This document shows, in pieces, positions 1-7,375 of a stretch of 43,267 nucleotides of DNA (within the stretch, counting starts at the first letter, position 1; every line of letters starts with the position of its first letter). The stretch is taken from positions 1-43,267 of the forward strand of contig NZ_FQUY01000023.1 in NCBI RefSeq assembly GCF_900129195.1. The letters run 5' to 3'. The notes under the pieces are model-generated. The model saw nothing but the letters and a program-made list of their open reading frames with translations, made no database searches and was not told the origin of the DNA. This stretch comes from Desulforamulus putei DSM 12395. GTDB lineage: Bacteria; Bacillota; Desulfotomaculia; Desulfotomaculales; Desulfotomaculaceae. The position numbers and the translations under genes are program-made.

Positions 1-1
1 A

Positions 2-304
2 GAAGATATCAGACACACCCCATGGGGCAAAGAACTATACAAAATGCGTGGTGAGACCATTGAAAGGGTCTTTGCAGACGCTAAAGAAAAGCATGGGATG
101 CGTTATACTAATTTGCGAGGCTTGAGGAAAGTCGGGCATTACCTCACGCTTCTTTTCGCATGCATAAATTTAAAAAAGCTGGCCCTGTGGAAGAAAAAAC
201 AAGGGATGCTTCCACCGGCAGTGCCTGTTTTTTCTTTGGTTTTATCTAAAATTCGTAAAATCTTCACTTTCAACCAAACACCGCTTCTAAGCCTTTCGGC
301 CTAA
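2..304 (+). mobile_element. IS1182-like transposase, C-terminal fragment (cut by window edge)
   Basis: The reading frame is already open at base 2, so the gene begins outside the window; only about the last 100 residues are visible. The stretch ETIERVFADAKEKHGMRY followed by LRGL, and then a CINLKKLALW motif, is typical of the C-terminal end of DDE transposases of the IS1182 group, where the E of ETIERVF would be the third catalytic acid (family knowledge). The last 25 or so residues run into the hairpins downstream and look non-conserved. I cannot say whether the full element is intact, and no clear terminal inverted repeat is visible here. Confidence 0.75.
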
Positions 305-315
305 AAGCGGTGTTT
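276..315 (+). terminator. hairpin at transposase 3' end
   Basis: The 11-bp arms 276-286 and 305-315 (AAACACCGCTT / AAGCGGTGTTT) are perfectly complementary, with a short GCC/GGC pairing inside the loop. The hairpin overlaps the transposase stop codon. There is only a short T tract after the stem, so it could equally be an element-end structure. Confidence 0.5.
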
Positions 316-327
316 GTCTACAGTCTG

Positions 328-355
328 AAGCAACGCCGTCAGGCGTTGCTTTTTA
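328..355 (+). terminator. Rho-independent terminator
   Basis: A perfect 10-bp stem (328-337 with 342-351) with a GTCA loop is followed directly by a T run. It would end transcription from the transposase. Confidence 0.75.
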
Positions 356-421
356 CCGGTTATTCGGCATTTTGGGTGTACTATTGTCCCCAGAACAGGT
401 TCAGACATAAAAATATTATCA

Positions 422-652
422 CTAACAATATTTGTCTTTAAATGCTTGTTCGTTTAAAACAAGCAAGCCCTTTGCCGACAGCTTAATCCGATCGCCAATT
501 TGATAACGGCAATAATCCTGCGGGTCTTTTTCGGTTAGCTCCACCAGGATGTAATCGGGATTTATTTCTCTGACAATTCCATATTTAGGATAAGTGTCCT
601 TGGGCCAGAGACGAACTCTGGTCCCGACTTTTAATTGACTCAACTTGCTCAC
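422..652 (-). CDS. small hypothetical protein, possible KOW/SH3-like fold
   Basis: A 76-residue protein if it starts at the GTG at 650-652; a TTG at 701-703 would give 93 residues. Neither start has a convincing Shine-Dalgarno sequence, so the start is uncertain. The visible core reads VGTRVRLWPKDTYPKYGIVR, then DYILVEL and RYQIGDRIKLS. That is an alternation of short basic and hydrophobic strands around glycine, as in KOW-like or SH3-like small barrels. I do not recognise a family. It stands alone, convergent with the mobile-element remnant and divergent from the patatin-like gene. Codon use and the intact frame make it plausible as a real gene, but function cannot be assigned. Confidence 0.5.
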   Translation of the reverse strand: MSKLSQLKVGTRVRLWPKDTYPKYGIVREINPDYILVELTEKDPQDYCRYQIGDRIKLSAKGLLVLNEQAFKDKYC

Positions 653-774
653 CTGCTTGTTTCTGTTCGGTTCAATTTTATCGCAAAAAACAAAGTGGAT
701 CAACTTACCAGTCCATACTCATTCACCACCGTTTTTGATGCGTCATAAAATAAACTTAGCAGGTGGTGGTCGAA

Positions 775-1677
775 ATGCCGAAGACAATAGGCTTAGCCCT
801 GGGTGGGGGCTTTGTTTTGGGAGCAGCCCACGTAGGAGTGCTCAAGGTGTTGGAGGAAAACGGAATAAAACCCCATATGATCGCGGGGACCAGTGCAGGA
901 AGCATTGTTGGGTCGTTATATGCCTACGGCTGGACAGTAGACCAATTGGATATCATGATCCGCAAACTAAAGCCCGGCATGTTTATCGATGAATTTGCTG
1001 CCATAGAAAACTTTTTTGTTATGACAATTAAACTAATCTTTGATGTTTTGCACCTTCCTTATCCCTTTCGTTCTCCCCTGGGGTTAATGAGGGGTGTTAA
1101 ATTAGAACAATTTATAAAATCCAAGCTGGGTCAATATCAGTTTGAGAATGCCCCCCGCCAACTGGCCATTACCTCCGTTGACATCACCAACGGCAAGAAG
1201 GTCATTTTTCTCAGCCGACAGGACAGGTTGCGATTAAAAGCCAAAGGCGACCAGGTGTTTGTCAGCGGGGTACCGGTATGGCAGGCAGTCCGGGCCAGCA
1301 CCGCTGTGCCGGGACTTTATGAGCCAAAGGAAATTAACGGCTACCTGCTGGTGGACGGCGGCCTGCGGGAAAATGTGCCGGCCCAGGTTCTCAAAGCATT
1401 GGGAGCAACCACTGTCATTGCCGTGGATTTGGGCAACGACGGCGAAGAACCGAAGGTGCCCCGCAATATCGCGCAAATGATGAGTCAGACCCTGGACATC
1501 ATCCGCTCCGAAGCCATCGAATATGTACTGGACGACAACGCCGATGTCCGCATCCGCCCGTTGTTAAAGGGAGTCGGTTCCTGGGAATTTCATAAAATAC
1601 CCTACATCATTGAGCAGGGAGAAAAGGCCGCCCGGGAACTGCTACCGGATATTCTAAGAGTTTGTGGAAGAAGATAG
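775..1677 (+). CDS. patatin-like phospholipase (RssA/NTE family)
   Basis: A 300-residue serine hydrolase of the patatin fold, expected to be a lipid acyl hydrolase in the cytoplasm or at the membrane. Visible motifs are the glycine-rich oxyanion-hole loop GGGFVLG (residues 10-16), the nucleophile elbow GTSAGS with Ser40, and the DGG motif with catalytic Asp194 in LLVDGGLREN. Together they give the Ser-Asp dyad of the family. I chose the ATG at 775 because AGGTGGTGG lies 6-14 bases upstream; the earlier GTG at 763 would lie inside that Shine-Dalgarno site. The protein is full length for bacterial RssA-like proteins. There is no signal peptide. It stands as a single gene; the true substrate cannot be told from sequence. 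Confidence 0.88.
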   Translation: MPKTIGLALGGGFVLGAAHVGVLKVLEENGIKPHMIAGTSAGSIVGSLYAYGWTVDQLDIMIRKLKPGMFIDEFAAIENFFVMTIKLIFDVLHLPYPFRSPLGLMRGVKLEQFIKSKLGQYQFENAPRQLAITSVDITNGKKVIFLSRQDRLRLKAKGDQVFVSGVPVWQAVRASTAVPGLYEPKEINGYLLVDGGLRENVPAQVLKALGATTVIAVDLGNDGEEPKVPRNIAQMMSQTLDIIRSEAIEYVLDDNADVRIRPLLKGVGSWEFHKIPYIIEQGEKAARELLPDILRVCGRR

Positions 1678-1773
1678 TATTTTCAACTCCTTACAACATC
1701 GGGGTCAGGCTTGACTTATTGACTTTTTTAAGAAAACCGGTCAAAAACCAGTAAACCCATATGGCACATTTGG

Positions 1774-1802
1774 TTGTGTCAGAAAGCCTGTAACACTATA
1801 AT
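1774..1802 (+). promoter_or_regulatory. putative sigma-A promoter of the PHP phosphatase gene
   Basis: TTGTGT at 1774-1779 and a perfect TATAAT at 1797-1802 are separated by 17 bases. The -35 is weak (3 of 6). Transcription would start near 1809, about 80 bases before the start codon. Confidence 0.5.
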
Positions 1803-1891
1803 GTAGATAAACAGCTTGTGAAAAACATAAGGAGTCAAAAAGTTAAGCCAACCCCAATGGATGACTTTTCTATTGAAAAGAGGTGTTTAGC

Positions 1892-2695
1892 ATGCCGGTG
1901 GACTACCATATCCACACCTTTCGGTGTGGACATGCCGTAGGAACAGTAGAAGAAGTTGTGGCGGCGGCCCGCAGGAAAGGCTTAAAAGAGTTCGGTTTTT
2001 CCGAACACCTGCCCATGTATTGGCTGCCGGAGGAAAAAAGAAACCCGGAACTGGCTATGCCCTGGTCCCACCTGGAAATTTATATCTCCGAAGTGAGACA
2101 AGCCCGGGTAGCCAACCCGGATTTATCCATAAAACTGGGAATCGAAGCAGATTACATCCCCGGCCATGAGGAGGAACTCAAGGGGATCCTCTCCTCATTG
2201 CCCCTGGATTATGTACTGGGCTCCGTCCATTTTCTTGGCGACTGGGCCTTCGACGATCCCGAGTGCATCGAAGAATATAAAAACCATGACATCCGTGACC
2301 TGTACTGCCGGTACTTCCAACACGTTCAACAGGCAGCAGCCTCCGGACTGTTTGATATTCTGTCCCACCCGGATCTGATTAAAAAGTTTGGTTTTAAGCC
2401 CGACGGCCCCTTAACAGACCTGTACCGGAAAACCGTCCGGGTCATGAAACAATACGATGTCTGCGCCGATGTCAACACCGCCGGCTGGCGCTATCCCTGC
2501 GCCGAACTGTATCCGTCCCCGGAATTTCTCAGGCTCTGCCTGGCACACGGTGTCCCCGTAACCCTCGGATCAGATGCACATAAACCGGAGCAAGTGGGAG
2601 AAGGACTCGACCGGGCGGTAGCCCTCCTCAAAGAAATCGGTTTTCGGCAAGTGGCTACATTTAAGCAGAGGAAACGGACAATGATCGATCTGTAA
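1892..2695 (+). CDS. histidinol-phosphatase, HisJ/PHP family
   Basis: A 267-residue PHP-domain phosphoesterase of the HisJ (HisK) type, which in this family removes phosphate from L-histidinol phosphate in histidine synthesis using a trinuclear metal centre. Metal-ligand motifs are visible: DYHIHTFRCGHA at the N terminus (H-x-H plus a second His), GFSEHLP, the Glu in LGIEADYIP, GSVHFL, LSHPDLIKKFG and, near the C terminus, GSDAHKPEQVG. The ATG at 1892 has AAAAGAGGTG eight bases upstream and gives the standard MPVDYHIH start. No other his genes are nearby, so a generic PHP phosphatase role is possible. Length fits the family. Confidence 0.85.
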   Translation: MPVDYHIHTFRCGHAVGTVEEVVAAARRKGLKEFGFSEHLPMYWLPEEKRNPELAMPWSHLEIYISEVRQARVANPDLSIKLGIEADYIPGHEEELKGILSSLPLDYVLGSVHFLGDWAFDDPECIEEYKNHDIRDLYCRYFQHVQQAAASGLFDILSHPDLIKKFGFKPDGPLTDLYRKTVRVMKQYDVCADVNTAGWRYPCAELYPSPEFLRLCLAHGVPVTLGSDAHKPEQVGEGLDRAVALLKEIGFRQVATFKQRKRTMIDL

Positions 2696-2698
2696 ATA

Positions 2699-2766
2699 AA
2701 TTCAAGTCAAGAACCGTCCCCGACTTGAATTGGAATTCAAGTCGGGGACGGTTCTTGACTTGAATT
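2699..2766. repeat. perfect 33-bp inverted repeat with 2-nt spacer
   Basis: Bases 2699-2731 and 2734-2766 are exact reverse complements around a GG spacer. Each arm itself begins and ends with AATTCAAGTC/GACTTGAATT-like ends around GAACCGTCCCC. It begins three bases after the PHP phosphatase stop codon. It could act as a bidirectional terminator-like hairpin, but there is no T run. The core GAACCGTCCCC resembles dispersed REP/RAYT-type repeats that I recall from Clostridia (from memory, not searched). Confidence 0.9.
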
Positions 2767-2870
2767 CGTGCAGCATAACCAAGTCCAAATAATGGATTTG
2801 GTTAATTTTTTTGCCAAAAATATCAAAAACAACCGCGGGGCAGAAGGAGTTTTTACCAATACAGCGAATA

Positions 2871-2920
2871 AAAGTGGTGTAAAGTGGTATTAAGTGGTGG
2901 GAAATACCCAAAAAGTGGAG
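2871..2920 (+). promoter_or_regulatory. MraZ operator: AAAGTGG repeats at 10-bp spacing
   Basis: Three consecutive decamers, AAAGTGGTGT (2871-2880), AAAGTGGTAT (2881-2890) and TAAGTGGTGG (2891-2900), are followed by a fourth GTGG unit, AAAGTGGAG, at 2912-2920. They lie immediately before the mraZ start. Direct GTGG/TGGG-type repeats at one-helical-turn spacing are the known MraZ binding sites in other bacteria. The Mollicute version, as I recall it, is AAAGTG boxes spaced by four bases. This strongly suggests autoregulation of the dcw operon by MraZ. Confidence 0.85.
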
Positions 2921-2929
2921 CATGATATC

Positions 2930-3358
2930 ATGTTTATGGGGGAATTCCAGCACAACATCGACTCAAAGGGTCGTCTCATAATACCTGCCCGCTTCCGTGA
3001 AGGTCTGGGTGACCGGTTCATTGTCACCAAGGGTTTGGACAACTGTCTTTTTGTTTACCCTCTCCAGGAATGGGCTGAGGTTGAACAAAAACTTAAGTCA
3101 CTGCCCTTTGCCAGGGCAGATGCCCGGGCCTTTGTACGTTTTTTCTTTTCCGGAGCCACTGAATGTGAAGTAGACAAACAGGGGCGTATTTTGCTGCCCA
3201 ATAACTTGCGAGAATATGCCAAACTGGACAAAGAAACCGTCATTGTAGGGGTCTCGACCCGGGTAGAAATCTGGTCCAAGGAAGAATGGGACCGTTACAA
3301 TGCGCAGGCCGAAGCCTCCTTTGAGGAACTGGCGGAAAAGATCGTTGACCTGCTCTAA
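2930..3358 (+). CDS. mraZ: transcriptional regulator MraZ
   Basis: A 142-residue MraZ, the DNA-binding repressor that opens the dcw cluster. It contains the two AbrB/SpoVT-like half-domains with the DxxxR signatures, [12 protein letters not shown] in the first and [13 protein letters not shown] in the second. The ATG at 2930 gives the canonical [15 protein letters not shown] start and has GGAG nine bases upstream. The in-frame GTG at 2894 would lie within the operator repeats. The AAAGTGG repeats just upstream are its likely own binding sites. A 158-base gap separates it from rsmH, within which no separate promoter is convincing. Confidence 0.95.
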   Translation: MFMGEFQHNIDSKGRLIIPARFREGLGDRFIVTKGLDNCLFVYPLQEWAEVEQKLKSLPFARADARAFVRFFFSGATECEVDKQGRILLPNNLREYAKLDKETVIVGVSTRVEIWSKEEWDRYNAQAEASFEELAEKIVDLL

Positions 3359-3479
3359 CCTGAACATCAATGATCATAAATTGCATGATTTAAGGTATTA
3401 AAGAAATACTTTATTGTCAAAAATAAGTGCCAGGTAATAGACTGGCCTGAAGTGCCAATTTAATTTTTTGTCTCTGACA

Positions 3480-3507
3480 TCGAAGCTCGAACTTCTTAAC
3501 CTCGAAA
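3480..3507. repeat. heptad repeat, TCGAA family (upstream of rsmH)
   Basis: Three 7-base units in phase, TCGAAGC, TCGAACT and TCTTAAC, are followed by a slipped fourth, CTCGAAA. They end nine bases before the rsmH start. The same family recurs inverted at 14301-14321, also just before a dcw gene. Confidence 0.6.
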
Positions 3508-3516
3508 GGGGAAACA

Positions 3517-4455
3517 ATGGAATTTAAACATGTCTCGGTATTGTTAAAGGAGTCCATTGAAGGATTAAAAATCAACCCCCGGGGAATTTATGTTGACTGT
3601 ACCCTAGGGGGCGCAGGACATAGTATTGAAATATTGCGTCATCTGGGACCGGAGGGACAACTGATAGGCATTGACCAGGATCCGGCAGCCATTGCCAATG
3701 CTGCGGAAAAGCTTCAGGGGTTCGCCGGTCAGTTTCGTGTGGTGCAAAGAAATTTTTCCCAATTAAAGCACGTTCTGGACGAACTGGCAATCCCTGCGAT
3801 AGACGGGGCGTTGTTTGATCTTGGTGTTTCCTCCTACCAATTGGATACCCCCGAACGGGGGTTTAGCTACATGCATGATGCTGAATTGGATATGCGCATG
3901 GCGCCGGATCAACCCTTCAGTGCCAGGGATTTGGTCAATCAACTCTCCGAAGAGGAGTTAACGGATATCATTCGACGATATGGTGAAGAACGCTGGGCCA
4001 AACGAATTGCCTCCTTTATTGTAGCGGAAAGAAAAAGGCAGCCCATTACCACCACCGGGAAGCTGGTGGAAGTCATCAAGGCTGCCATTCCGGCCAACGC
4101 CCGGCGAGAGGGTCCCCATCCGGCCAAACGAACCTTCCAGGCTCTGCGTATTGCAGTGAATCATGAGCTGGACATTCTCAGTCAGGCCGTGCAAGATGCC
4201 GTGGAGGTATTAAAACCGGGCGGCAGGATCTGTGTTATTACCTTTCATTCGCTGGAAGACCGTATCATTAAAGATACCTTTAAGGAATTGGCCAACCCGT
4301 GCACATGCCCGCCGTCATTCCCGGTTTGTGCATGCGGCAGGCAGCCGCAAATCAAAATCATTACCGGTAAGCCCATTGAACCAAGCAGGGAAGAAGTGAA
4401 AAACAATCCCCGGGCGCGCAGCGCCAAGCTGAGGATAGCGGAGAAATTGATTTAA
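3517..4455 (+). CDS. rsmH: 16S rRNA (cytosine1402-N4)-methyltransferase RsmH (MraW)
   Basis: A 312-residue S-adenosylmethionine-dependent methyltransferase that modifies C1402 of 16S rRNA in the ribosomal decoding centre. The N terminus [17 protein letters not shown] and the SAM-binding loop [10 protein letters not shown] (about residues 26-35) are characteristic. Others visible are [27 protein letters not shown] and the late motif [16 protein letters not shown]. Length is normal. ATG at 3517 follows GAAAGGGGAAAC. It is the second gene of the dcw cluster, as in most Firmicutes. A C-terminal Cys cluster ([13 protein letters not shown]) is common in the family. Confidence 0.96.
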   Translation: MEFKHVSVLLKESIEGLKINPRGIYVDCTLGGAGHSIEILRHLGPEGQLIGIDQDPAAIANAAEKLQGFAGQFRVVQRNFSQLKHVLDELAIPAIDGALFDLGVSSYQLDTPERGFSYMHDAELDMRMAPDQPFSARDLVNQLSEEELTDIIRRYGEERWAKRIASFIVAERKRQPITTTGKLVEVIKAAIPANARREGPHPAKRTFQALRIAVNHELDILSQAVQDAVEVLKPGGRICVITFHSLEDRIIKDTFKELANPCTCPPSFPVCACGRQPQIKIITGKPIEPSREEVKNNPRARSAKLRIAEKLI

Positions 4456-4534
4456 CATCAATGACGATCCCCCGAGGCAGAATGGCCCCGTCTCCCAAAC
4501 AGAAGGTTCTAAAACGGATGGTAGGTGCATAAGT

Positions 4535-5068
4535 TTGAATGTAGCACAGGAAAAATTTAGCTATATGCTGCCCGAAGAAAGGCAACAGCAAAATGTCAGG
4601 GCCAGAAGGCAATTATCCAAAAGGACCATACGCAAGGGCAAAATTCTGGTAACCGGCTGTATTCTTGCTTTATTCATCACCGGCCTCACCATTGCTTACT
4701 ACTATGCCCAGGTGGCTGCGGTGGGTTACCAAATCAGCCAGCTGCAAAACGAGCTGGCGAATCTACAGGCCGAGCAAGAATACCTGGAGTCTCAAGCTAA
4801 CCAGTTACTGTCTTTACAACGAATTGAGGCCATTGCCACCACCAAATTGGGTATGGTGAAACCGAATCCCAAGGAAGTGGTTCTGGTTGCCGCCTTACCT
4901 AAGAGTCCACAGGAAGGACAAAACAGCCCAACCAATCAACCGAAGCCTCAAGGGGCGCATGAACATACCGTTGGTGATAAGGATAACCATGAACAGAGGG
5001 AGAACGGGAAAAGTCCTATCATTGAGGCATTGATGGATCTGGTAAATCGTTGGGAGAAGAAACGTTAG
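4535..5068 (+). CDS. ftsL: cell division protein FtsL
   Basis: A 177-residue single-pass membrane protein of the FtsL/DivIC type. After a basic cytoplasmic tail (RARRQLSKRTIRKGK) there is one hydrophobic segment (about residues 38-58, ILVTGCILALFITGLTIAYY). A leucine-zipper-like coiled coil follows (ISQLQNELANLQAEQEYLES), then the short conserved RIEAIATTKLGMVKP motif typical of FtsL. It forms the FtsQLB-type complex with DivIB and activates septal synthesis. The TTG start at 4535 has AGGTG upstream. The Pro/Gln-rich C-terminal tail of about 60 residues is longer than usual. Located directly before the class B PBP, as expected. Confidence 0.88.
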   Translation: MNVAQEKFSYMLPEERQQQNVRARRQLSKRTIRKGKILVTGCILALFITGLTIAYYYAQVAAVGYQISQLQNELANLQAEQEYLESQANQLLSLQRIEAIATTKLGMVKPNPKEVVLVAALPKSPQEGQNSPTNQPKPQGAHEHTVGDKDNHEQRENGKSPIIEALMDLVNRWEKKR

Positions 5069-5106
5069 GAAGCGGTGACCGCCAGGCCTGCAGGGAGGAA
5101 TCAGGG

Positions 5107-7251
5107 TTGAAGACCACCAATATAGTTATCCGCAGGAGAATAACCGGTCTTTTCTTACTGGCCACCGCTTTTTTGTCATTAATTATTGTACGTCTGGCAT
5201 GGGTCCAAATTGTGAAGGGGGATGAGTATCGCCAGAAAGGCATTATCAACCGGATGAGGGATGTACCGGTGGAGGCGAAACGCGGCAGCATTTTGGACCG
5301 TAACGGCAATGAGCTGGTCACCAGTGTCAGCGCCGACTCCGTTTATGCAATACCCAATCACATCAAAAACCCCGATGAAGTAGCAGCTCAAATTGCCCCC
5401 TTACTGGGAATGGATGTGACCAGGGTTAAAAGCATTATTACCAAGAAGTCACGTTTCGAATGGCTTAAAAGGAAAGTAGACTTTGAGACATCGCAAAAAA
5501 TCAAAGCTTTAAAAATTGAAGGAATCGGCTTTGCGGAAGAGAGCAGGCGTTATTATAAGCAGGAAACCCTGGCTCCCCATATTCTGGGTTTTACCGGGAC
5601 AGACAACCAGGGGCTGATGGGAATGGAAGCCGCCTTTGACGAAGAGCTGAAGGGAATACCCGGCAGAATTGTCATCGAACATGACGCCGCAGGACGGGAA
5701 ATTCCCCAGGCTTTGCACCAGTACATCCCGCCAACCCAGGGAAATAACCTGGTGCTGACCCTGGACCAGACCATCCAGCATTTTGTGGAGCGGGAACTGG
5801 ACAAGATTGTGGCAGCGCATCATCCTAAAATGGCGGTTATTATCGTGATGGACCCCAAGACCGGCGAGGTGCTGGCCATGGGCAACCGCCCGACCTTTAA
5901 TCCCAACAAGTGGCGGGAAGCGCCCCAGCAGGTTTGGGATCGTAACCCCGCAATCTGGTATAATTACGAACCGGGTTCCACCTTTAAGATTATTACCGCT
6001 GCCGCGGCCCTGGAAGAAAATGTAGTGAAGCCAGGCGACCGCTTCTATGACCCCGGCTACTACCAGGTGGCCGATCGCAAAATTCGCTGCTGGAAAGCCG
6101 GCGGTCATGGCAGTCAGAGTTTTGAAGAAGTGGTACAAAATTCCTGCAACCCGGGATTCATCCAAATAGGTTTGAACCTGGGGAAGGAAAAGTTTTATAA
6201 ATATATCCGGGCCTTTGGCTTTGGTCAACCCACCGGTATCGGTCTGCCCGGTGAAGCAAAGGGTATTATGATCCGGGAGAAAGATGCCACCAACCTTAAC
6301 ATCGCAACCATGTCCATTGGCCAGTCCATCGCTGTCACACCCATTCAGTTGTTAACGGCTGTTTGTGCCGTGGCCAACGGCGGCAAACTGATGAAACCGC
6401 AACTGGTCAAAAGAGTGGAAGACCAAAAGGGCAATGTGATCAAAGAGTATAAGCCGGAAATGGTACGGCAGGTGATTTCCGAGGAAACTGCCAAATTAAC
6501 CAGTCAACTGCTGGAGAACGTTGTCTTTAAAGGGACCGGTAAAAATGCCTTTGTGGAGGGTTACCGGGCCGCAGGTAAAACCGGTACGGCCCAGGTGGTG
6601 GCAGAGCGGGGCGGTTATGCCAGCGGCAGATATGTAGCATCCTTTGCCGGTTTTGCACCGGTCAATGATCCCAAAATTGCCGTGCTGATTATGATTGCTG
6701 AACCCCAGGGGGGCGCCTATTACGGCGGCGTAGTGGCGGCTCCGGTTTTCTCCCCCCTGGCCCTGGATATACTGCGTTACCTGGGAGTACCGGAACAAAA
6801 GAACTTACCCAAACCCAAGACCAATCCCTGGGAAGTGGAAGAGGAGCGAATCGAGGTAGCGGTTCCCAACGTGGTGAACCTGCCGTTGGATGAAGCGCAG
6901 AAAGTCCTGCGGGAGGCCGGCCTGGCCTTTGAAACCAGAGGTCAGGGCAGGATGGTATATGGTCAGATACCGGAAAGCGGCGCTCTGGTATTATCGGGCA
7001 CCACCGTTATTCTGGATCTCTCGGGTTCCGGAGGGGCCAAAAACAAACAGGGAGAACAGGTTTCGGTACCCGACTTGAAGGGAATGACCATCCGGGAGGC
7101 GGGGAACTTGCTGGAGAGCCTGGGGCTTACGTTAGAACCCACCGGTTCCGGGCTGGCGGTTACCCAGAGCCCCGCCGCCGGGCATAAATTACCCCGGGGC
7201 AGTACCGTAAAGGTGGAGTTTAAACCTCCGTCATCGGAAAATAAACCGTAA
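5107..7251 (+). CDS. spoVD: class B penicillin-binding protein, SpoVD/FtsI type
   Basis: A 714-residue septal peptidoglycan transpeptidase. It has an N-terminal membrane anchor (GLFLLATAFLSLIIVRLAWV), then the PBP dimerisation domain starting with VPVEAKRGSILDRNG. The transpeptidase domain has all three active-site motifs: STFK with Ser291, SCN at 346 and KTGTAQ at 491. Two C-terminal PASTA domains follow (starting about VAVPNVVNLPLDEAQ and VSVPDLKGMTIREAG). B. subtilis SpoVD has one PASTA and PBP2B two, so this gene may serve both vegetative and sporulation septation. I chose TTG 5107 because AGGGAGGAA lies six bases upstream; the longer start at 5050 overlaps ftsL and has no such site. Confidence 0.92.
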   Translation: MKTTNIVIRRRITGLFLLATAFLSLIIVRLAWVQIVKGDEYRQKGIINRMRDVPVEAKRGSILDRNGNELVTSVSADSVYAIPNHIKNPDEVAAQIAPLLGMDVTRVKSIITKKSRFEWLKRKVDFETSQKIKALKIEGIGFAEESRRYYKQETLAPHILGFTGTDNQGLMGMEAAFDEELKGIPGRIVIEHDAAGREIPQALHQYIPPTQGNNLVLTLDQTIQHFVERELDKIVAAHHPKMAVIIVMDPKTGEVLAMGNRPTFNPNKWREAPQQVWDRNPAIWYNYEPGSTFKIITAAAALEENVVKPGDRFYDPGYYQVADRKIRCWKAGGHGSQSFEEVVQNSCNPGFIQIGLNLGKEKFYKYIRAFGFGQPTGIGLPGEAKGIMIREKDATNLNIATMSIGQSIAVTPIQLLTAVCAVANGGKLMKPQLVKRVEDQKGNVIKEYKPEMVRQVISEETAKLTSQLLENVVFKGTGKNAFVEGYRAAGKTGTAQVVAERGGYASGRYVASFAGFAPVNDPKIAVLIMIAEPQGGAYYGGVVAAPVFSPLALDILRYLGVPEQKNLPKPKTNPWEVEEERIEVAVPNVVNLPLDEAQKVLREAGLAFETRGQGRMVYGQIPESGALVLSGTTVILDLSGSGGAKNKQGEQVSVPDLKGMTIREAGNLLESLGLTLEPTGSGLAVTQSPAAGHKLPRGSTVKVEFKPPSSENKP

Positions 7252-7264
7252 AAAATGGCCAGGG

Positions 7265-7301
7265 AAACCCTGGCCTCCCATTCAGGGGGGCCAGGGTTTT
7301 T
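7265..7301 (+). terminator. Rho-independent terminator after spoVD
   Basis: The 11-bp stem 7265-7275 / 7289-7299 (AAACCCTGGCC / GGCCAGGGTTT) ends in a short T run. It splits the dcw cluster, so murE needs its own promoter; a TATAAT at 7350-7355 is present but has no good -35 at the right distance. Confidence 0.7.
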
Positions 7302-7375
7302 AAAGCCGGCATCAAGCATAAATGAAGCACAATTGGAAAGAATAGGAAGTATAATGAGTTCGAGGGGGGTTCAAG

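Noticed and set aside
7350-7355. TATAAT before murE as a sigma-A promoter
   Set aside because: The only -35-like hexamer (TTGGAA at 7333) is 11 bases away, too close. It is kept only as a remark.
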